Shown here: positions 47,631 through 60,503 of the stretch, piece by piece
How positions within the stretch are numbered: the stretch's first letter is position 1
How the letters are laid out: every line of letters starts with the position of its first letter
NCBI GenBank assembly: GCA_023853785.1
Contig: JAJIRX010000649.1
Span: 124,001-188,000 of the forward strand
From: Psilocybe azurescens
Taxonomy: Eukaryota > Basidiomycota > Agaricomycetes > Agaricales > Agrocybaceae
Direction of reading: 5' to 3'
Length of the DNA: 64,000 bases
Notes under the pieces: model-generated
Told to the model about the DNA's origin: nothing
Database searches by the model: none
Seen by the model: the letters and a program-made list of their open reading frames with translations, nothing else
Position numbers and translations under genes: made by a program

Positions 47631-50600
47631 TTAAAGCGAAAGGTGTAGAGTATTTATATGAAAAGGAGGAGATAGGTTTCCGATGAAGTCATAAATAAAT
47701 TTGAGGGTCGTTCTGAGGGGTTTGGCTGATCCTGGAGGGAGAGAAAGAATGGAATCAATTCCTAGAAGCTCCAGGTATTCCTTCAGAGCGTTGAGGTGCG
47801 TAATTTGTTTGTATGGGAGCCATGTTATATCACCAGCTTTCCACAATATTTCAAAGGTGGCTTCATCTTTGGAGCCGGAATGGTTTAAGATTTTCTCCAC
47901 AGCCCATTCTGGTTCAAATTCGCTTTCCAGGTTTAATTGAGTTGTGAGACGTCCAGGGAACAGTCTGTCATCATTGGGAATGTGTATTCTCAATAGGGAA
48001 GCATGAAATACATTGTGTACTCCCCTCTGCTTCAGATATTTGGGGAGTTCTATCTCAAATGATTGATTATTAAAGTCTCTGATAATGAGGTATGGTCCTA
48101 TAAATTTAGGTACTAATTTGCGAGCATGACCTTTAGGGAAAGATATGTTCTTGGTAGATATATAAACTAGGTCTCCTTTAATAAATGGAGCCATTCTCCT
48201 TCGCTTATTTGCTTCTTGGGTTTGCTTGACCCTTGATGATAGAATACTATCATGAGCAGAAATGATTGCCAGCTTTCGTTGCAGGGCAAAGTTTCGAACT
48301 GAAGGGTACTCCACTGGATCTGCAGAGTTCCAGATCATGGATCTGGGCATCCGACCTGTATTCAAAAAGAATGGTGCATAACCAGTGCTTTCCGAGCGAG
48401 CGGAATTGATGGCAAACTCTATATTTGGTAGTTTCATGACCCAATCCGTCTGTTTAGTATTGATGCAATTTCGCAGCATCTGTGTTATTGTTCTATTCGC
48501 TCGTTCCGTGGACCCATCGGTCTCTGGATGATATGCACTAGACATTTTTAGTTGAGTACCAATCAATTTATTCAATTGAATCCAAAAGGTGCTAGTGAAT
48601 AATACGTCTCGGTCACTAATGATATGTTTTGGAAGTCCATGGAGTTTATAGACTTCATCAAACATTAATTCAGCCATTTGTTTGGCATTATAGTTAATTC
48701 TGCTTGGGACTAAATGTACCATGGCAGTCAATAAGCATATTATAACAGCTATGCAGTCAAAAGTTCCATCCCTATTCTTTGATTCTGGTAATGGTCCTAC
48801 AAAGTCTACACCAATTGATTCCCATGGTGTTCCCGGAATGGGCAAGGGATTAAGTAGTCCATAAGGTTTTTGATTAGAGGGCTTGCTCCGTCGACATGTG
48901 GTACAGGTTAGACAGTATGATTTTGTATCTGACATCATGTCTTTCCACCATACATGGTCCCTGAGGTAGATTAGAGTTTTGTTAGTTCCTAAATGGGCCA
49001 ACATGGAGTGTGCTTCTGAGATCACTATTTCTCGTGCACTTCGTCCCTGTATTAAAATGTGGGGTATGCATAGAAGCTTTCTATTATTGGATTTCAAATA
49101 GATTAGACCATTAAGTACGTCAAAATTCTTGAACTCAGAGGGTTTGTTCATGATCTTTCTGAAAAACAAATCTTCTCCATATTTAAATCTTATTTCATTT
49201 TCCAGGTCAATTCCTGACTGGGATTGCGATACTACAGACAACAAAGAAGTATCATAGGCCTGGTGCTCAATAGCAGTATCCTGGCGCTCCAGTAGATCCC
49301 TGTCAGTTGCAGGGTTGATTTTATTTAAGTTCTGTGGCGTTGAGACTTGTCCTTCCGGACTTATTAAAGTTTCTAATTGTTCATGTGTTGTTCTTAATTT
49401 AGTAGTCTGGTTCCTACTCCCGCCCTCCTTTCGTTCTGCAGGGCCTTTAAGAACGAAACGAGACTTCATCCGTGCAGCAAATTCTTTGGCTGTTTCCGGA
49501 CGACCTGTTTCAGCAGGCTCAGACTTTTCCGTGGCTTCCGTTGCACAGCAACTTTAGCTTCAATGCCTGAGAGAACGGGCATTCTAAATTCAGATATTTC
49601 TCCGTCATCATTAACAACATCAAAGTATGTATATTCACTTGCAGTTCGCACTGTACCAGGTGCATCATTAGAGTAGATGCGTGATAATGCATCTGCAACT
49701 ACATTGTCTGTTCCTGGTATGTATATAATCTCAAATGTAAATTCACTGATTTTTTCCATCCATCGTGCTTGTCTACCAGACAAGTTCTTTTGTTTAATCA
49801 GGTGTATCAGACCCTTATGATCCGTTATCCATTTAAAATTAGCTCCTTGCAGAATATCACGATGGCGAAGCATAGTTTCCACTCCTGCTAGCATTTCTAT
49901 TTCATGCACAGGATAATTCTGCTGAGCAGAATTTAGTTTAGCCGAATAAAATGCAGCTATGCGCGCTGTTTTCCAGTCCGTTGCCTTGGCTAATAAGACC
50001 TGCTACTCCAGTGGAGCATCCATCCGTAACCATCCAGATTTGTTGTGCTTCTTTTGAATAATCTAAGGGCACTCTGTGATGGTCTCGTGCACCTTGGACT
50101 AACTTTTTAACATTTTCAAATGCACGTTGTTCTGTATATCCCCATCGAAACGAGACAGTGTCTCCTGTCAGTCCATGTAGGACTCCCATTGGGATCCGTA
50201 CATTGGGAATATCATCAGCTAAATATCCAACAGAGCCTAAAATCCACGTAATAGGTCTCGGTTGGTAGGTGTTTTCCAATTCACAACTGAATCCACTTTA
50301 TCAGGGTCCATTCTGATCCCATTATTAGTTACAATTCGTCCTAAAATTTTGAGAGAAGACTCGAGAAAGTGAAGTTTATTCTTACTAAGATAAAGTTTTT
50401 CTTTCTTAAGTACATCAATTAAAATCTTAACATGTCGTACATGTTCTTCCAATGTATTTGAATAGACAATTATGTCGTCTAAATAGATGTCCATGAAATG
50501 TCCGATGTATGGGGAAAAATATGGTTCATTAGGGCCTGGTACGTTGCCGGAGCATTACAATCTCCAATTTGAATTACCTGGCTCACCATGTTTCCGTCAG

Positions 50601-52860
50601 GTGTTGTTACTGCGGTTCGGTTCACATGGTCTGGGTCAATTCTAATTTGTTCATAAGCATCTTTTCCATCCATGGACGATCGAAATTTATGGCTTGCCGC
50701 CCTCCGAAGTATTCCTTCAGGATCAGGTAATGGCGACGTCATTTTATGGGTATTATCATTTCGAGCACGTAAATCTATTACTGTGCGGAGACTGGGTGAT
50801 TCTCCTGACGCTCTAGGCTTTGGTATGAATAACATTGGGACTGTATTTCGCGAGCTAGTAATTTCCCAGCGTCCTGATCTAAGATAGGCATCTCTCTTCT
50901 CAATCCACTGGCTTCGTAACGCTTCAGGGCATCGAGATGCTCTCCAAGGATAAATTTTATCCGGATTAATAAGAGGAATAGTGTGATTAATCGCTCTGAA
51001 TGGTGGTAGCTCGGTTTCATTTGCTGTTTTACACAGAGGTTCTGCATATGCGATTAATTCATTCCTTGCATCTTCTATCCCTTGCTGAATTAATTCTATT
51101 GCTCGGGATGCAAGACTTGTAATATTAGACCCTTTAATTGGGTGAGATTCGTCGCAGCCTACTACTAAGCGTGATGGGTTTAACCCAATGCATGCCTTGT
51201 GTTGAAACAACCAAGGAGTGCCTAGAATTATATCATAACTTGATATATTGATTATGTCGAAGTACCGAGTCTCTTTAATGAATTCATATTCAAATGTAGC
51301 TCGGGTTCCTGAGTTAATCTTTGATCTGGATCCCTGAACCGCAAGCTGCAGTCCTAAAGGCGAGTCATATTTAATTTTTTCCACCTTCAGTTGGTCGGCT
51401 AAACTAGATGCCATAAAATCTCCAAGAGATCCAGAGTCTAGTAGTGCTCGTGCCGGATGTCCATTAATTTTTACTGTAATGACAACTGGCTTTGGAATCG
51501 AGCGCTTAGTATCCTTAACTTGGGCTGCATTGCGCTGTAGGCTTGGGTACGATCCCCTTGGAATTTGAATACCATTTAAATAAATGGCATTGATTTCTTC
51601 ATGATCTGGAATATTGGCTTCGATATAACTGAGCCTAATAATTTCATCGGTTTGAAATTGAGGAGATACTTGGTCATTGAGTATTTGCTCAGTTAGATCA
51701 ATGAGAAGGCTATTATTCTCTATAAGAGCCATCGCTTTTTCTTTCTCATGTTTAAATAATTGTTCTTGATACCATTGTCGAAGATCCAACTGAAAAGAAG
51801 GGTCCTCAATTATGTGTCTCTCAATGGAAACGGTTACTTTAGAATAATTATCTGTGATCAATAATTTAGGCGTGCTGAGATGATCACAGTATGCTTGTAC
51901 TGTATAGGTTACTTGATCACGCTCTGCGTAGGGAACATCTGGAACAAATGGTCTACATGCTTGTAGTTCCATTTCCAACCCTCTCTCTAGACAATATCCC
52001 ATTGGAAGATGGTATCTTATGTACCATTGAGGCGGAATGTCAATTCCATCGTAAGCAGCTAGTCTTTTAGCATATTCTTTTCCAATATAAAAGTCTGGAG
52101 ATCGCACTTCCTGAGTACTAAAATAGGTGGTTAGTTTCCGAGCTTTATCATACACAGAATAAGTGTCTTGATTGACAAGTTTGACTGCAAATCTTTGTGG
52201 GATTGCATAATTATACACTGCCTCAGGGTAAGGTTGCGAATCATGAAGGATATAATCAGCTCTTTGGGCTATAATATCCCCAAGAACTTGATCTGGACGA
52301 AGGCGTACACCCATCCGGTTCTGTTCCCAGGCTATTTCCTGGGCGCTTATTTCATGTCTTGGCGATTCAGACACAGAATTATCAGTTATTTCTTCGTGTG
52401 AATGTGAGTTATTTTCATTTAATATATGATTAAACATCTGAACTTGATTCCCAAATAGTTCAGGAGTCCCTTGGTCCGAGCTTAACTCATTTGAGTTATT
52501 ATTATTAGGTGATGTCTTTCTTTCATCAGAAGATTCATTAAATTCGGGATCTTCTGTATATTCAGATTTAGGGTTCATATGATCGGAATCCTCAGATGAG
52601 CTTGAATTATTAATCACTGGATTGTATCGATGTCTTTTGTACCAGTGACCTAAGTCAAAGTAAGGATTGGTGAGTGTAGTTTTGGGGATTGTTAAAGGTA
52701 ACCCCTCGAAATCATCGTCATGAATGTGGCATGTAGTAGATGTATTAGATACAACTGTAAAACGAAATTCATCGTCTACTGCAGGGTCCCTAGTGGGATA
52801 TAAAGTGGTTATTCCACTTCTCAATACCAACATAGCGTTATATTCATATGCATTGCCCAT
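47631..52860 (-). CDS. pol: Retrotransposon pol: protease, RT, RNase H, integrase, chromodomain
   Basis: The aspartic protease active site is ALLDSGSLGDFM near 51440. Reverse transcriptase has MDGKDAYEQIRID near 50660 and the YLDDIIVYSN catalytic motif near 50480. RNase H has WMVTDGCS, VHEIEML and ITDHKGL. Integrase has the HHCC zinc region (AHSMLAHLG and CLTCTTC near 48910) and the D,D35E core: VDFVGPLPES near 48800, ISDRDVLF near 48610, ETDGSTERANRT near 48520. The C-terminus has KFIGPYLI (GPY/F) and a chromodomain (EWAVEKILNHSG, WKAGDITWLPYKQI) near 47910-47800. Frames break at about 50511-50519, 50239-50242, 49975 and 49530. The first two are one-base homopolymer contractions. Because the LTRs are identical, many of these breaks may be assembly errors in a potentially intact element. 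Confidence 0.9.
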
Positions 52861-52949
52861 TGTATGTAGTCTGGTTCCTTCTTTAGAACCTCCGAAATGC
52901 TTAATTAATTCAGTGGCGTACCAATCACAAACTCGAAAGTAAGGATCAG

Positions 52950-55304
52950 CTAGATACCTGATATGAATATCAGTTCGGATGAGCCGATATTTATCAAATA
53001 CAAAGTAGAATTCCCCGGTCCTCGTGAAATATAAAACCTATCAATTACATTTCGGTGGGAAACGTAATCACTATCACCTGGATAAGGTTGATAGCTTGAT
53101 AAGGCATCTTCTGCCATACGGGCTAATGCATCCCCTAGACGAGTTCGTCTCGGATGATGTGGAAAATACTCATTCCATTTCGGACGAGGATAATCATGAA
53201 CTGCCCCAATTGGAAGCTCAAAGGGTTGTATCTCAATTAAGTTGAGTGAAATATTGTCCATTAGTTCAACCTCATCTGGAGATGATAAATTTTCTAGTTG
53301 TTCACTGCAGCAAGACTCATAGTCCGCTTCATTTGGCATGAGTTCTTCATCTTTGACTTGAATGCTAAAATTAGACAATCCTGGAGGTTTAGATGAGCTT
53401 GAACGGACGCTATTTTTCTTTGGGCAATTCTTAGACATGTGTCCAGTTTCATGGCAGTTAAAACATTTCCCAGCTGCAAGGTGTTCGGATCGTTCTTTAT
53501 CAGTAAGTAAAGAAGTCTGGGGTCGCTCAGATGACCCTTTAATCGGTGGTCTAGATGACCCACCATGATATGGTGTGAAGCGAGGTGTATTATGCCTTGA
53601 ATTGTGCGAATAAGGCTTTTGAAATCTACCTCTGGACGGGTTTTGGAACCGTCGGTTAGCTACAGAGTTATCTCGATGAGATGAACGAGATACAGCCCTC
53701 TCAGACTGTAGATCTCGTCCCTTTCCTTTCAAGGAACTGTGCCCCGAACTGGTTTGTCCTGAGGGTCCAGACTTTGGATTATTATTAGCAGTATTGCCTC
53801 GGCGATTAGTCCGATTGGCAACACCTTCAGAGATCTCAAGAACCTCAGCGTGCTGTACCACAGCGTCCCAGGTAGATATATCTGGATTGTATCCATCTCG
53901 ATACAACCCTTGCTGAATGGACTGTCGGAGTCCATCCCATAATTTAACAACTTTGTCTCGAGGATCTGTTGTTCCAATCATATTATAAAGCTCTATGAGC
54001 TCATGTACATAAGTTGATACACTCCGGTCATTTTGGAAACAACGTCTTAATTTAACACGCTGTTCTGCCCTATAATTAACCGGGAAACAGTAATCAAATA
54101 ACTGTTCAAAAAGTCTTTAAGGTCCCATTCATGAAAATTCATGGAAACCTTTTGGGTATAAAAATCATATGCTATTCCAGTCAAGTAGTACGATAATACA
54201 AAGGCTCTACGCTCTTTGCGTACTCGTCCCTCAACTAGATAAGTTGTTCCTTCAGATACAAATCTGTTAAACATGCGAGAGTCTGGAGTTCCATCATACT
54301 CTTTGGGTGCAATGGGTTTTAATCCAGACTTTCGAGATGACTTAGATTTCTTTTTCTTCTTCTTGTGACGCTCAGATCGGTCTGTTGATTTAGACTCCCT
54401 CGATCTCCGAAAGTTTTGTTCGGATCAGGGTTCTCATCACTATCTGAGCTACTGTCAGAGGAGTCGTCGCTCGGATCACCTCCTTTTCTAATTCCTAGGC
54501 GGTCCATATTGTCTAGGGTACGAGCCAAATAACTATTAGGTGCTAACTGATTGATGGCTCGGCTTGCGGCAGGTCGTTCTGTTTGATGCATAGAGCGACC
54601 TATATTATCTCTTGGAGCCGGTGTAGGCTGCACTGATCTATCGACAGGTTCTATACTAACCTGGAGTTTATTAGCATCTTCGATCTTCTTAATTAATGCT
54701 TTCTGCTTTTGGAAAGCTTCCTCGATCTTCTTGAGCTCTGCATGCTGAGCTTCGAGGTTTATTTCATCATTGCCAAGACTGACATTTCCCCATTCACGTG
54801 GGTCAGGTCCTTTGCCTTTATTCGGTTTGGAAGGCCCCTCTCCAGCGTGATTTGGAGGAAGAAGCTTCTGGTTCTTCTGATTGGGGTTCGGTAATGAAAA
54901 CTCTAGCATTCCTTCGTGTTATTTGCTCTTTCTGAGCTGGAGTTAGAGATTTCTCAGCTAGGGACAGAGGATCTTCACTGTCTGGTGCTTCCTCCGTTAT
55001 TGGCTTATTTGGATGTTTTCTAATCCAAGCATGAAACGTATCTTGTGATTCATGGAGGGTATTACTTGACTGCTCAGGTTCGGGTTCAGCCAAGTCCGGA
55101 GCTTGTTCGTGTCTCAGCTCAAATGGACTTCGCAATGAGCCTCTTGGCGTCATTAAAATAGTCCTCTTGGGACTTAGATAACTCGGGCTCCGCAGGCTCC
55201 TTTGAGTCTGCTGGTTCTACTGAGTCTTGGACTACAGGACTATCAATCGGATCGCTGATCTGTCCAGCGCGAGACCGCAATTTATATATATTCGTTCGAG
55301 ACAT
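52950..55304 (-). CDS. gag: Retrotransposon gag with CCHC zinc knuckle
   Basis: Capsid/nucleocapsid protein that packages element RNA. It starts at 55304 (MSRTNIYKLRSRAG). The N-terminal part is charged (KKIEEAFQKQKALIKKIEDA, DDSSDSSSDSDENPDPN), followed by a Lys-rich patch near 54355. The capsid-like region has VSEGTTYLVEGRVRKERRAF near 54240 and VVKLWDGLRQSIQQGLYRDG near 53930. A Ser/Arg-rich segment then leads to the knuckle CFNCHETGHMSKNCPKK (near 53465-53420). Frame breaks occur near 55140, 54820, 54410-54412 (A3), 54108-54112 (A5) and 53013-53016 (C4). After these the frame continues into the protease region with no required stop, so gag and pol may form one polyprotein. Confidence 0.82.
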
Positions 55305-55527
55305 AATAAAAGAAAAGAGAATTACTAGTAATGTAAAAGGAAAAGTTAGTTCAAAGAAATAGACAGAAAGTAATTATATCCTAGTGCTGGTAGCTTCGGG
55401 TGATCAATCCTAGGTGTCCCAGGTCGTGGGAGAGTATGAGATTATGTTACAGGGTGGAGTGGTGTCGGAAGCGTGTGGGAGATTGAGTTCGGAGTCGGGC
55501 TATTTTTGTGGAGCTTGTCAAAAAATA

Positions 55528-55930
55528 TGTGACGATAGCGCACCTATCGTGACGAGATTGTTGCGATGGGTGATGGTATTGCCACACGAGATTAGATTTA
55601 TGAGAGGTTGAGAGGGAGGTTGATTGATGGGATGATAAGACAGCTTGAAAAGTGGGGTTCGTATTTCTTGTCTTTACAGTGTACAAATTAGAGTCCTTAT
55701 ATACATCGAGGTGGACTATGGAGCTAGAGGGGTAGCTACTGCGGAGGAGGAGTAATTACAATTGTATGACATAGAGTAAAGGAGTCAAGGAGTAAAGGAG
55801 GAGAATGAAGAATGAAGAATAATGACGAAGTATGGTACAAGATACAAAGGGAGGATTAAAGATGAGAGATAAGATAATAATGCGGAAAGATAAGATCAAC
55901 GAGTTACGAAAAGATCACGTATTCGCTACA
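55528..55930 (-). repeat. 5' LTR (403 bp)
   Basis: Identical by eye to 46330-46732. It is the upstream LTR in the element's minus-strand orientation and should carry the promoter for the element transcript. Confidence 0.95.
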
Positions 55931-55935
55931 AATAG
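55931..55935. repeat. Target-site duplication AATAG, right copy
   Basis: AATAG matches 46325-46329 and marks the host integration site. Without the element the host sequence would read TTTGAATAGCCGGCGG. Confidence 0.9.
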
Positions 55936-57954
55936 CCGGCGGCTATTTTTGGTCTACGAAATTCAGCCTTGCTGCAGTCTTGAGTTACTAGGCAATAGCA
56001 ATAACGATGGGCGTGGCTTTAATCGACACCATTGCAGTTTAGGCATGATAAAATTCAAACTATGGTACAAATAGTTAAGTAAATCTGTATTAATACAATA
56101 CCGTACCGTTTAACACAAAACACCACATATATCATATGATATATGGAGCTGACGATCTGGCTGCTTGAATTTCATCTGCCAAACAGGTTACGATGACTTT
56201 TCTTCATGGAGTTTATGCATCAAGATACAGTCGACCTGCTCATAATTCATACGATCATACCGCATAAATCTAATATTGCATGGGATATGGGTGGGAACCA
56301 CATCAGGGCGCAGGAGATCCTGAATAATGCATAATGTGTAACCATTTTACGTAGTTATGCATTATTATGTACATTTTTAAGGCCAAAAATGTGTATAGTT
56401 GGACAGATTTCTATTCTAGCATGTTCTGCAGACTATCCCAGAGATATAAATTCTCATCTGCAATCTTTTCCGCAAATTTCATTGCACTTCCACGGAACCA
56501 GTGGCAACATGCCTCACGTACCACACACAAACAAGTCATAAAGCAATGCCAACAAATGGAAAGCCTCTGCATTAAGCATGGCTTGTTTGAAGGCTCTCTT
56601 GATTTTGCAAAGTATTTCAACATTACAGGATTCGCCTTACGAAGGAGCAGTCACAGAACGGGCCGCAGACAAGGGTAACGCTTATTGGATGTCACGTAGT
56701 CACATTAGTCAGACAAATATAGTAATAAATAAATCTCATCATGCATCAAAAATTCCCTACCCTGACGTTATGCATTATGAGAAAGTTGACTATGTATAAA
56801 GGGGTAGGGTGATGACGCATAAGAATTGTTTGGGACCCCGTTCCAACCGGTACCTGCAACGTTGAATATAAATGTCGAGCCCGATAATTAGTGTTGGCCT
56901 ATGTGGGCTTGGGCGCTTAATTGAATCACATATGGACGACAATGTTCCGCTTCTGCAAGTCACTGACATCTTGCTCTCGCCCGTCGCATCTTAGTACATT
57001 CTTCTCAGTTCTGTCATTTCTTGTCTGGAACTTTCCGCCACTGAAATGAATGCCGGTATTTCTTGTATGTAATAAATCCCCCGATCGTCGGCCATGAAAA
57101 GTGACGTACCTTGCATATATATTTAGTGTACGGGAGCTTTCGCAAATGTCCACCACAGTCCGCCTGCAGCTGAGTTATTCTCCTTTGACAGAGTCTCCCT
57201 CTGGAGACCCTTGTACACATAAGTATGGCATATTTAAGAATTGCGGGGTATGCCGATTCCGACACTCATGAAAGTAAATTCTTACAAAAGAGACGCTTGT
57301 ATTGAAATTTGAAATATTGCATTGCACCCGGTTTCGGACTGTTAATGACATGTTCAGGATGACAATGTGTCCGAGGTGGCCTACAACGCAACCGGCATAC
57401 GGCAACATCCAGAAATACACTAACAAAGGCAGCCGCCGCCAAACTGCTACTATGTAAATTGATCATTTGGCCTAGGAATTAGCGCGCTCGATATCATGCC
57501 AGTTATGTAATAAATCGACCTAAAGTCAACTGTCAAGGCAGACTGAGGCCCCCGCTTGCCGTCACGTTCAGTTTAAGTGACCCTTTACGCATTACGACTC
57601 GGTACCTGGAAACCGCCCGTCACATACATTTACCACTCCCTGGGGCACCCAGCCTTATGTATCATTTCCAAGGAATAAGATTAAAAGAAAATGCGAAGTT
57701 GAATGCGATATAAGTCTTTCTGTTCTCTCCTTTTGCCTCCACGTTCTCGACGTCTACTGCGGCATTCGTGCTCAAACCCAGTTCGGTTTTCCATTCGAGA
57801 TTCACGTATGTCAACACTTCGCTCATCATAAACGTCGGCTGAAAATACAAAAACTTTCAGGCTTAGATTTGTTCTTAAATTCGCAGACCATTCGTCTCCA
57901 CCGAAGTGTCGAAATTGGTTCATCGTCAACTTAGTGATCGGCCTTTTACAATCC
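55936..57954. other. Intergenic, 2 kb, displaced upstream region of BipA
   Basis: Before the insertion this was the DNA just upstream of the BipA gene, so its left end should hold the original BipA promoter. A perfect 11 bp inverted repeat (AATAATGCATA at 56323-56333, TATGCATTATT at 56356-56366) could form a hairpin. Open frames at 56367-56678 (+), 56926-57156 (-), 57175-57426 (-) and 57681-57983 (-) show no recognisable domain. Confidence 0.4.
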
Positions 57955-59613
57955 ATGCTCGATTCCTTACCCTCCTCTGCCAAAGCGTCATTTAGTCCGG
58001 CGCTCCCATCACTATTGCCTGCGAGAATTAGCTCGAGCGTCTTGTTTATCAGTTATACTATCTTGGTCCGTCCTTTTCTTTTTCTCAAACTCATAGTGTT
58101 AATCCGCATACGCTTCTTGGTACAGATTTACGATTATTTCTGCACTTTAGAAACTGAGGTACTATCCTAGTTTGCAACCATTGCGTCGCTAATTGTCATA
58201 ATAATCCTCGTTTTCAAAGGTTAGCGATGTGTGGACATCCCGGTGGTCATTCGGATTGTTCCTGTTTTACCTCAATCGATATCTGCCTACATTAGACCTT
58301 TTCCTATTTCTGCGTCGTACGTTTCTTCCAGCAACGACATGCAGGGAGCTCTGCGCTGATTATACTATGCAGCGTTTTTGGCAGGTCCATTACCTGTGAA
58401 TGTGTGTATATTCTGCTTTACTAGATCTCAGGCTATAAAGGTATGAAATGTATTTTATCAGGAATGCAGGGTGATATTCCCAGCAACCTTTTGTACGTTA
58501 TTTTGTTATATTGACTTGCCACTGTTCACCCACCTTGCACGATTTTTTCTAAGGGCTTGTCACTATTGGTCTCATAATCTCTCAATGTTTGTGCTTTTAG
58601 TTGTGTTCACTTGGTGTCGACTAATATGCCCATGTCAGGCATTATGGTCCTTCGAACTTATGCGATATGGGGCCGTCGGCGGTTGGTATTGTGGATTTTG
58701 ACGCCCACTGCCATGGTGAGTTACTCGTGTGTCATTCCCCATTCTCCATGAAACTTAATATTGTTCTCTTCAAGATTCTCTTCAGTTCAATGCTGGGTAT
58801 CACGGCCTGGAAGACATCCATCGATTATCGTCAAATGCGAAAGTTCATCTTGTCGGATATACCTGCACCAGACGGCAGAAAATGTGCAATAGCGGCCCTT
58901 AGAATTGACAATCCCCGCCGTGTAGCTCTCCTCTGTCTCTATATAATGGTGTTCATGGGTGAAGCTGGTGCGTCTACCCAATATGCCGCACTGCTCAACA
59001 TGCTGATAATCGTGATACTCTAAAGTGATTGTAGTTCTAACTATCATCAAAGCAAACCAGCATGGTATGTCTAGTTCTGACACTCCACTGGTGCAGCCAC
59101 CCTTATTATCTGTATCTGTTGCTTTATTAGTTTCAAAGGTTTCTCCACGGTGGGTATCCCAGTTGTATAAAAACGGCATCATTTACTGCATCTGCATGCT
59201 TTGTAAGAAGACCCAATAATCATAAAAGCTCCCAGCTTGTCCAACTGATGAATTCTTGAACGCAGGTCTTAGTTTCGCTAACGCTAGCGTGATATTTGCT
59301 GCACCAGTAAGTAATTCCTCTAATCTGCTGCTCGCAACCCCGATCTAACAGTCGTCGACAGTACCCGTTTAAGCCAATTCTTCTACCTCTCCAACGCACT
59401 CTGCACTCTATTTTCTCGAATCGAGTGATATTTCTGATCTTTCAGAATAGAAAGCATAATGCTTCTGAAAACAACGAGGGCAACAGACCGCGACCGAATA
59501 CATATACAGAGAGTGCCATGGATGTATTCACCTCCGTTTACCCAGATCCTTTAGAAACTGGTACGGACGAGCCTTCATGGCAAACAAGAGCGCAGATGGA
59601 ATGGGTTCATTAA
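57955..59613 (+). CDS. DUF6533-domain integral membrane protein
   Basis: Seven-helix-type membrane protein of a family expanded in Agaricomycetes, function unknown. The start at 57955 gives MLDSLPSSAKASFSP. The DUF6533 domain spans three exons: SVLFISYTIL, then IYDYFCTLETE, then VSDVWTSRWSFGLFLFYLNRY. Further blocks are PATTCRELCADYTM, GLVTIGLIISQ joined by a phase-1 intron to IMVLRTYAIWGRRR (near 58650), LYIMVFMGEA, IVVLTIIKANQH, SQLYKNGIIYCICML and LSFANASVIFAAP. The last exon has LLPLQRTLHSIFSNRVIFLIF and a Ser/Thr/Pro-rich cytoplasmic tail ending MEWVH. All joins work without a frame correction, using introns of about 50-70 bp. Exact borders around 58380-58545 are uncertain. It may be a receptor or sensor, but this is unproven. 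Confidence 0.82.
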
Positions 59614-60503
59614 TCTATATGGTAGCCGACTCGAGATATACTTCGCGGCACCATGTAGACATCTGCTTAGACTTTTACTTAACTAATGTACTTTTAATTC
59701 TACCAGTTCTAATTGTTTAACATCTCGAGACCTCGAATGTACTCAAAATCTGGTAGATCTGAACAAGTTCGGAGATACGAGACAGTGTTTCCAATTCCAC
59801 ATAATGTCAAAAGGCGGACAGGACACACTGAAGCCTATTCCAGCAGCTGGCGCCGTAAAGACGCAGAATCCTGTGCTCGATGGTCAAATGACAGACATCA
59901 AAAGAGAATTTGAAGCCGTACCAAGACTGGGTCAGAAAGCGCCCATAGATTATTTGAATTGAGTATCATAAGAATTCTTGAACGGTTCGATAGGGTAACT
60001 TCACAGACATTGGGTTGACATTGAGAAAGAATACTGCCTGCGGATGCTGAGACGTAACAATCATTGAATCTCCTGTCATACCTTAAAGTGTGTTAGTCTG
60101 AACTATCCCAAAGCCATCTGTGCGGCCGCATGTGGGGAGAGCAACGTTTGTTTACTGCGCTGCCCGGGCCAAAGGTAAGCTTAGCTTTTTGATTATCCGC
60201 GTAATCAAGATCGACTTCAATGGTCAAGTAAGCAAAAGAGAAAATTGACAAGTAAAAAATGATATGATACCAGAACAAACGCAGGTTGTATCCACATTCA
60301 CAAGTTTATATTAGAATTACGTGAGAGGGAGTGGAACAAAGAAGTATTTGAATCCGAACGAAGTATGTGTATGTTTTAATACAATAACAAAGGCGATTGA
60401 TAATTCTACTTTAGAACTAAAGTTGATGGAACGAAGTAAGAGAAGATTTGAGGAAATACAGATAACAATGAAACATAGGGTTCACCGTCCTCGTCGGCTA
60501 CTC
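59614..60503. other. Convergent intergenic region, 890 bp
   Basis: Between the 3' ends of the DUF6533 gene (+) and the zinc-domain gene (-). No gene, repeat or RNA was recognised. Confidence 0.4.

Larger units (their letters stand above)
46330..55930 (-). mobile_element. Complete Ty3/gypsy chromovirus LTR retrotransposon (minus orientation)
   Basis: A 9601 bp element bounded by two 403 bp LTRs that appear identical base for base, each starting TGT and ending ACA, and flanked by the duplication AATAG. On the minus strand the order is gag with a CCHC knuckle, aspartic protease, reverse transcriptase, RNase H, integrase, GPY/F module and chromodomain. That order defines Ty3/gypsy chromoviruses. 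An extra spliced gene sits between integrase and the 3' LTR. No TGG-type primer-binding site follows the 5' LTR; the sequence there is TATTTTTTGACAAGC on the minus strand, so self-priming or an unusual primer is possible. A short purine stretch (GGAGGG) precedes the 3' LTR as a weak polypurine-tract candidate. Identical LTRs imply recent insertion, or possibly collapse during assembly. Confidence 0.95.
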
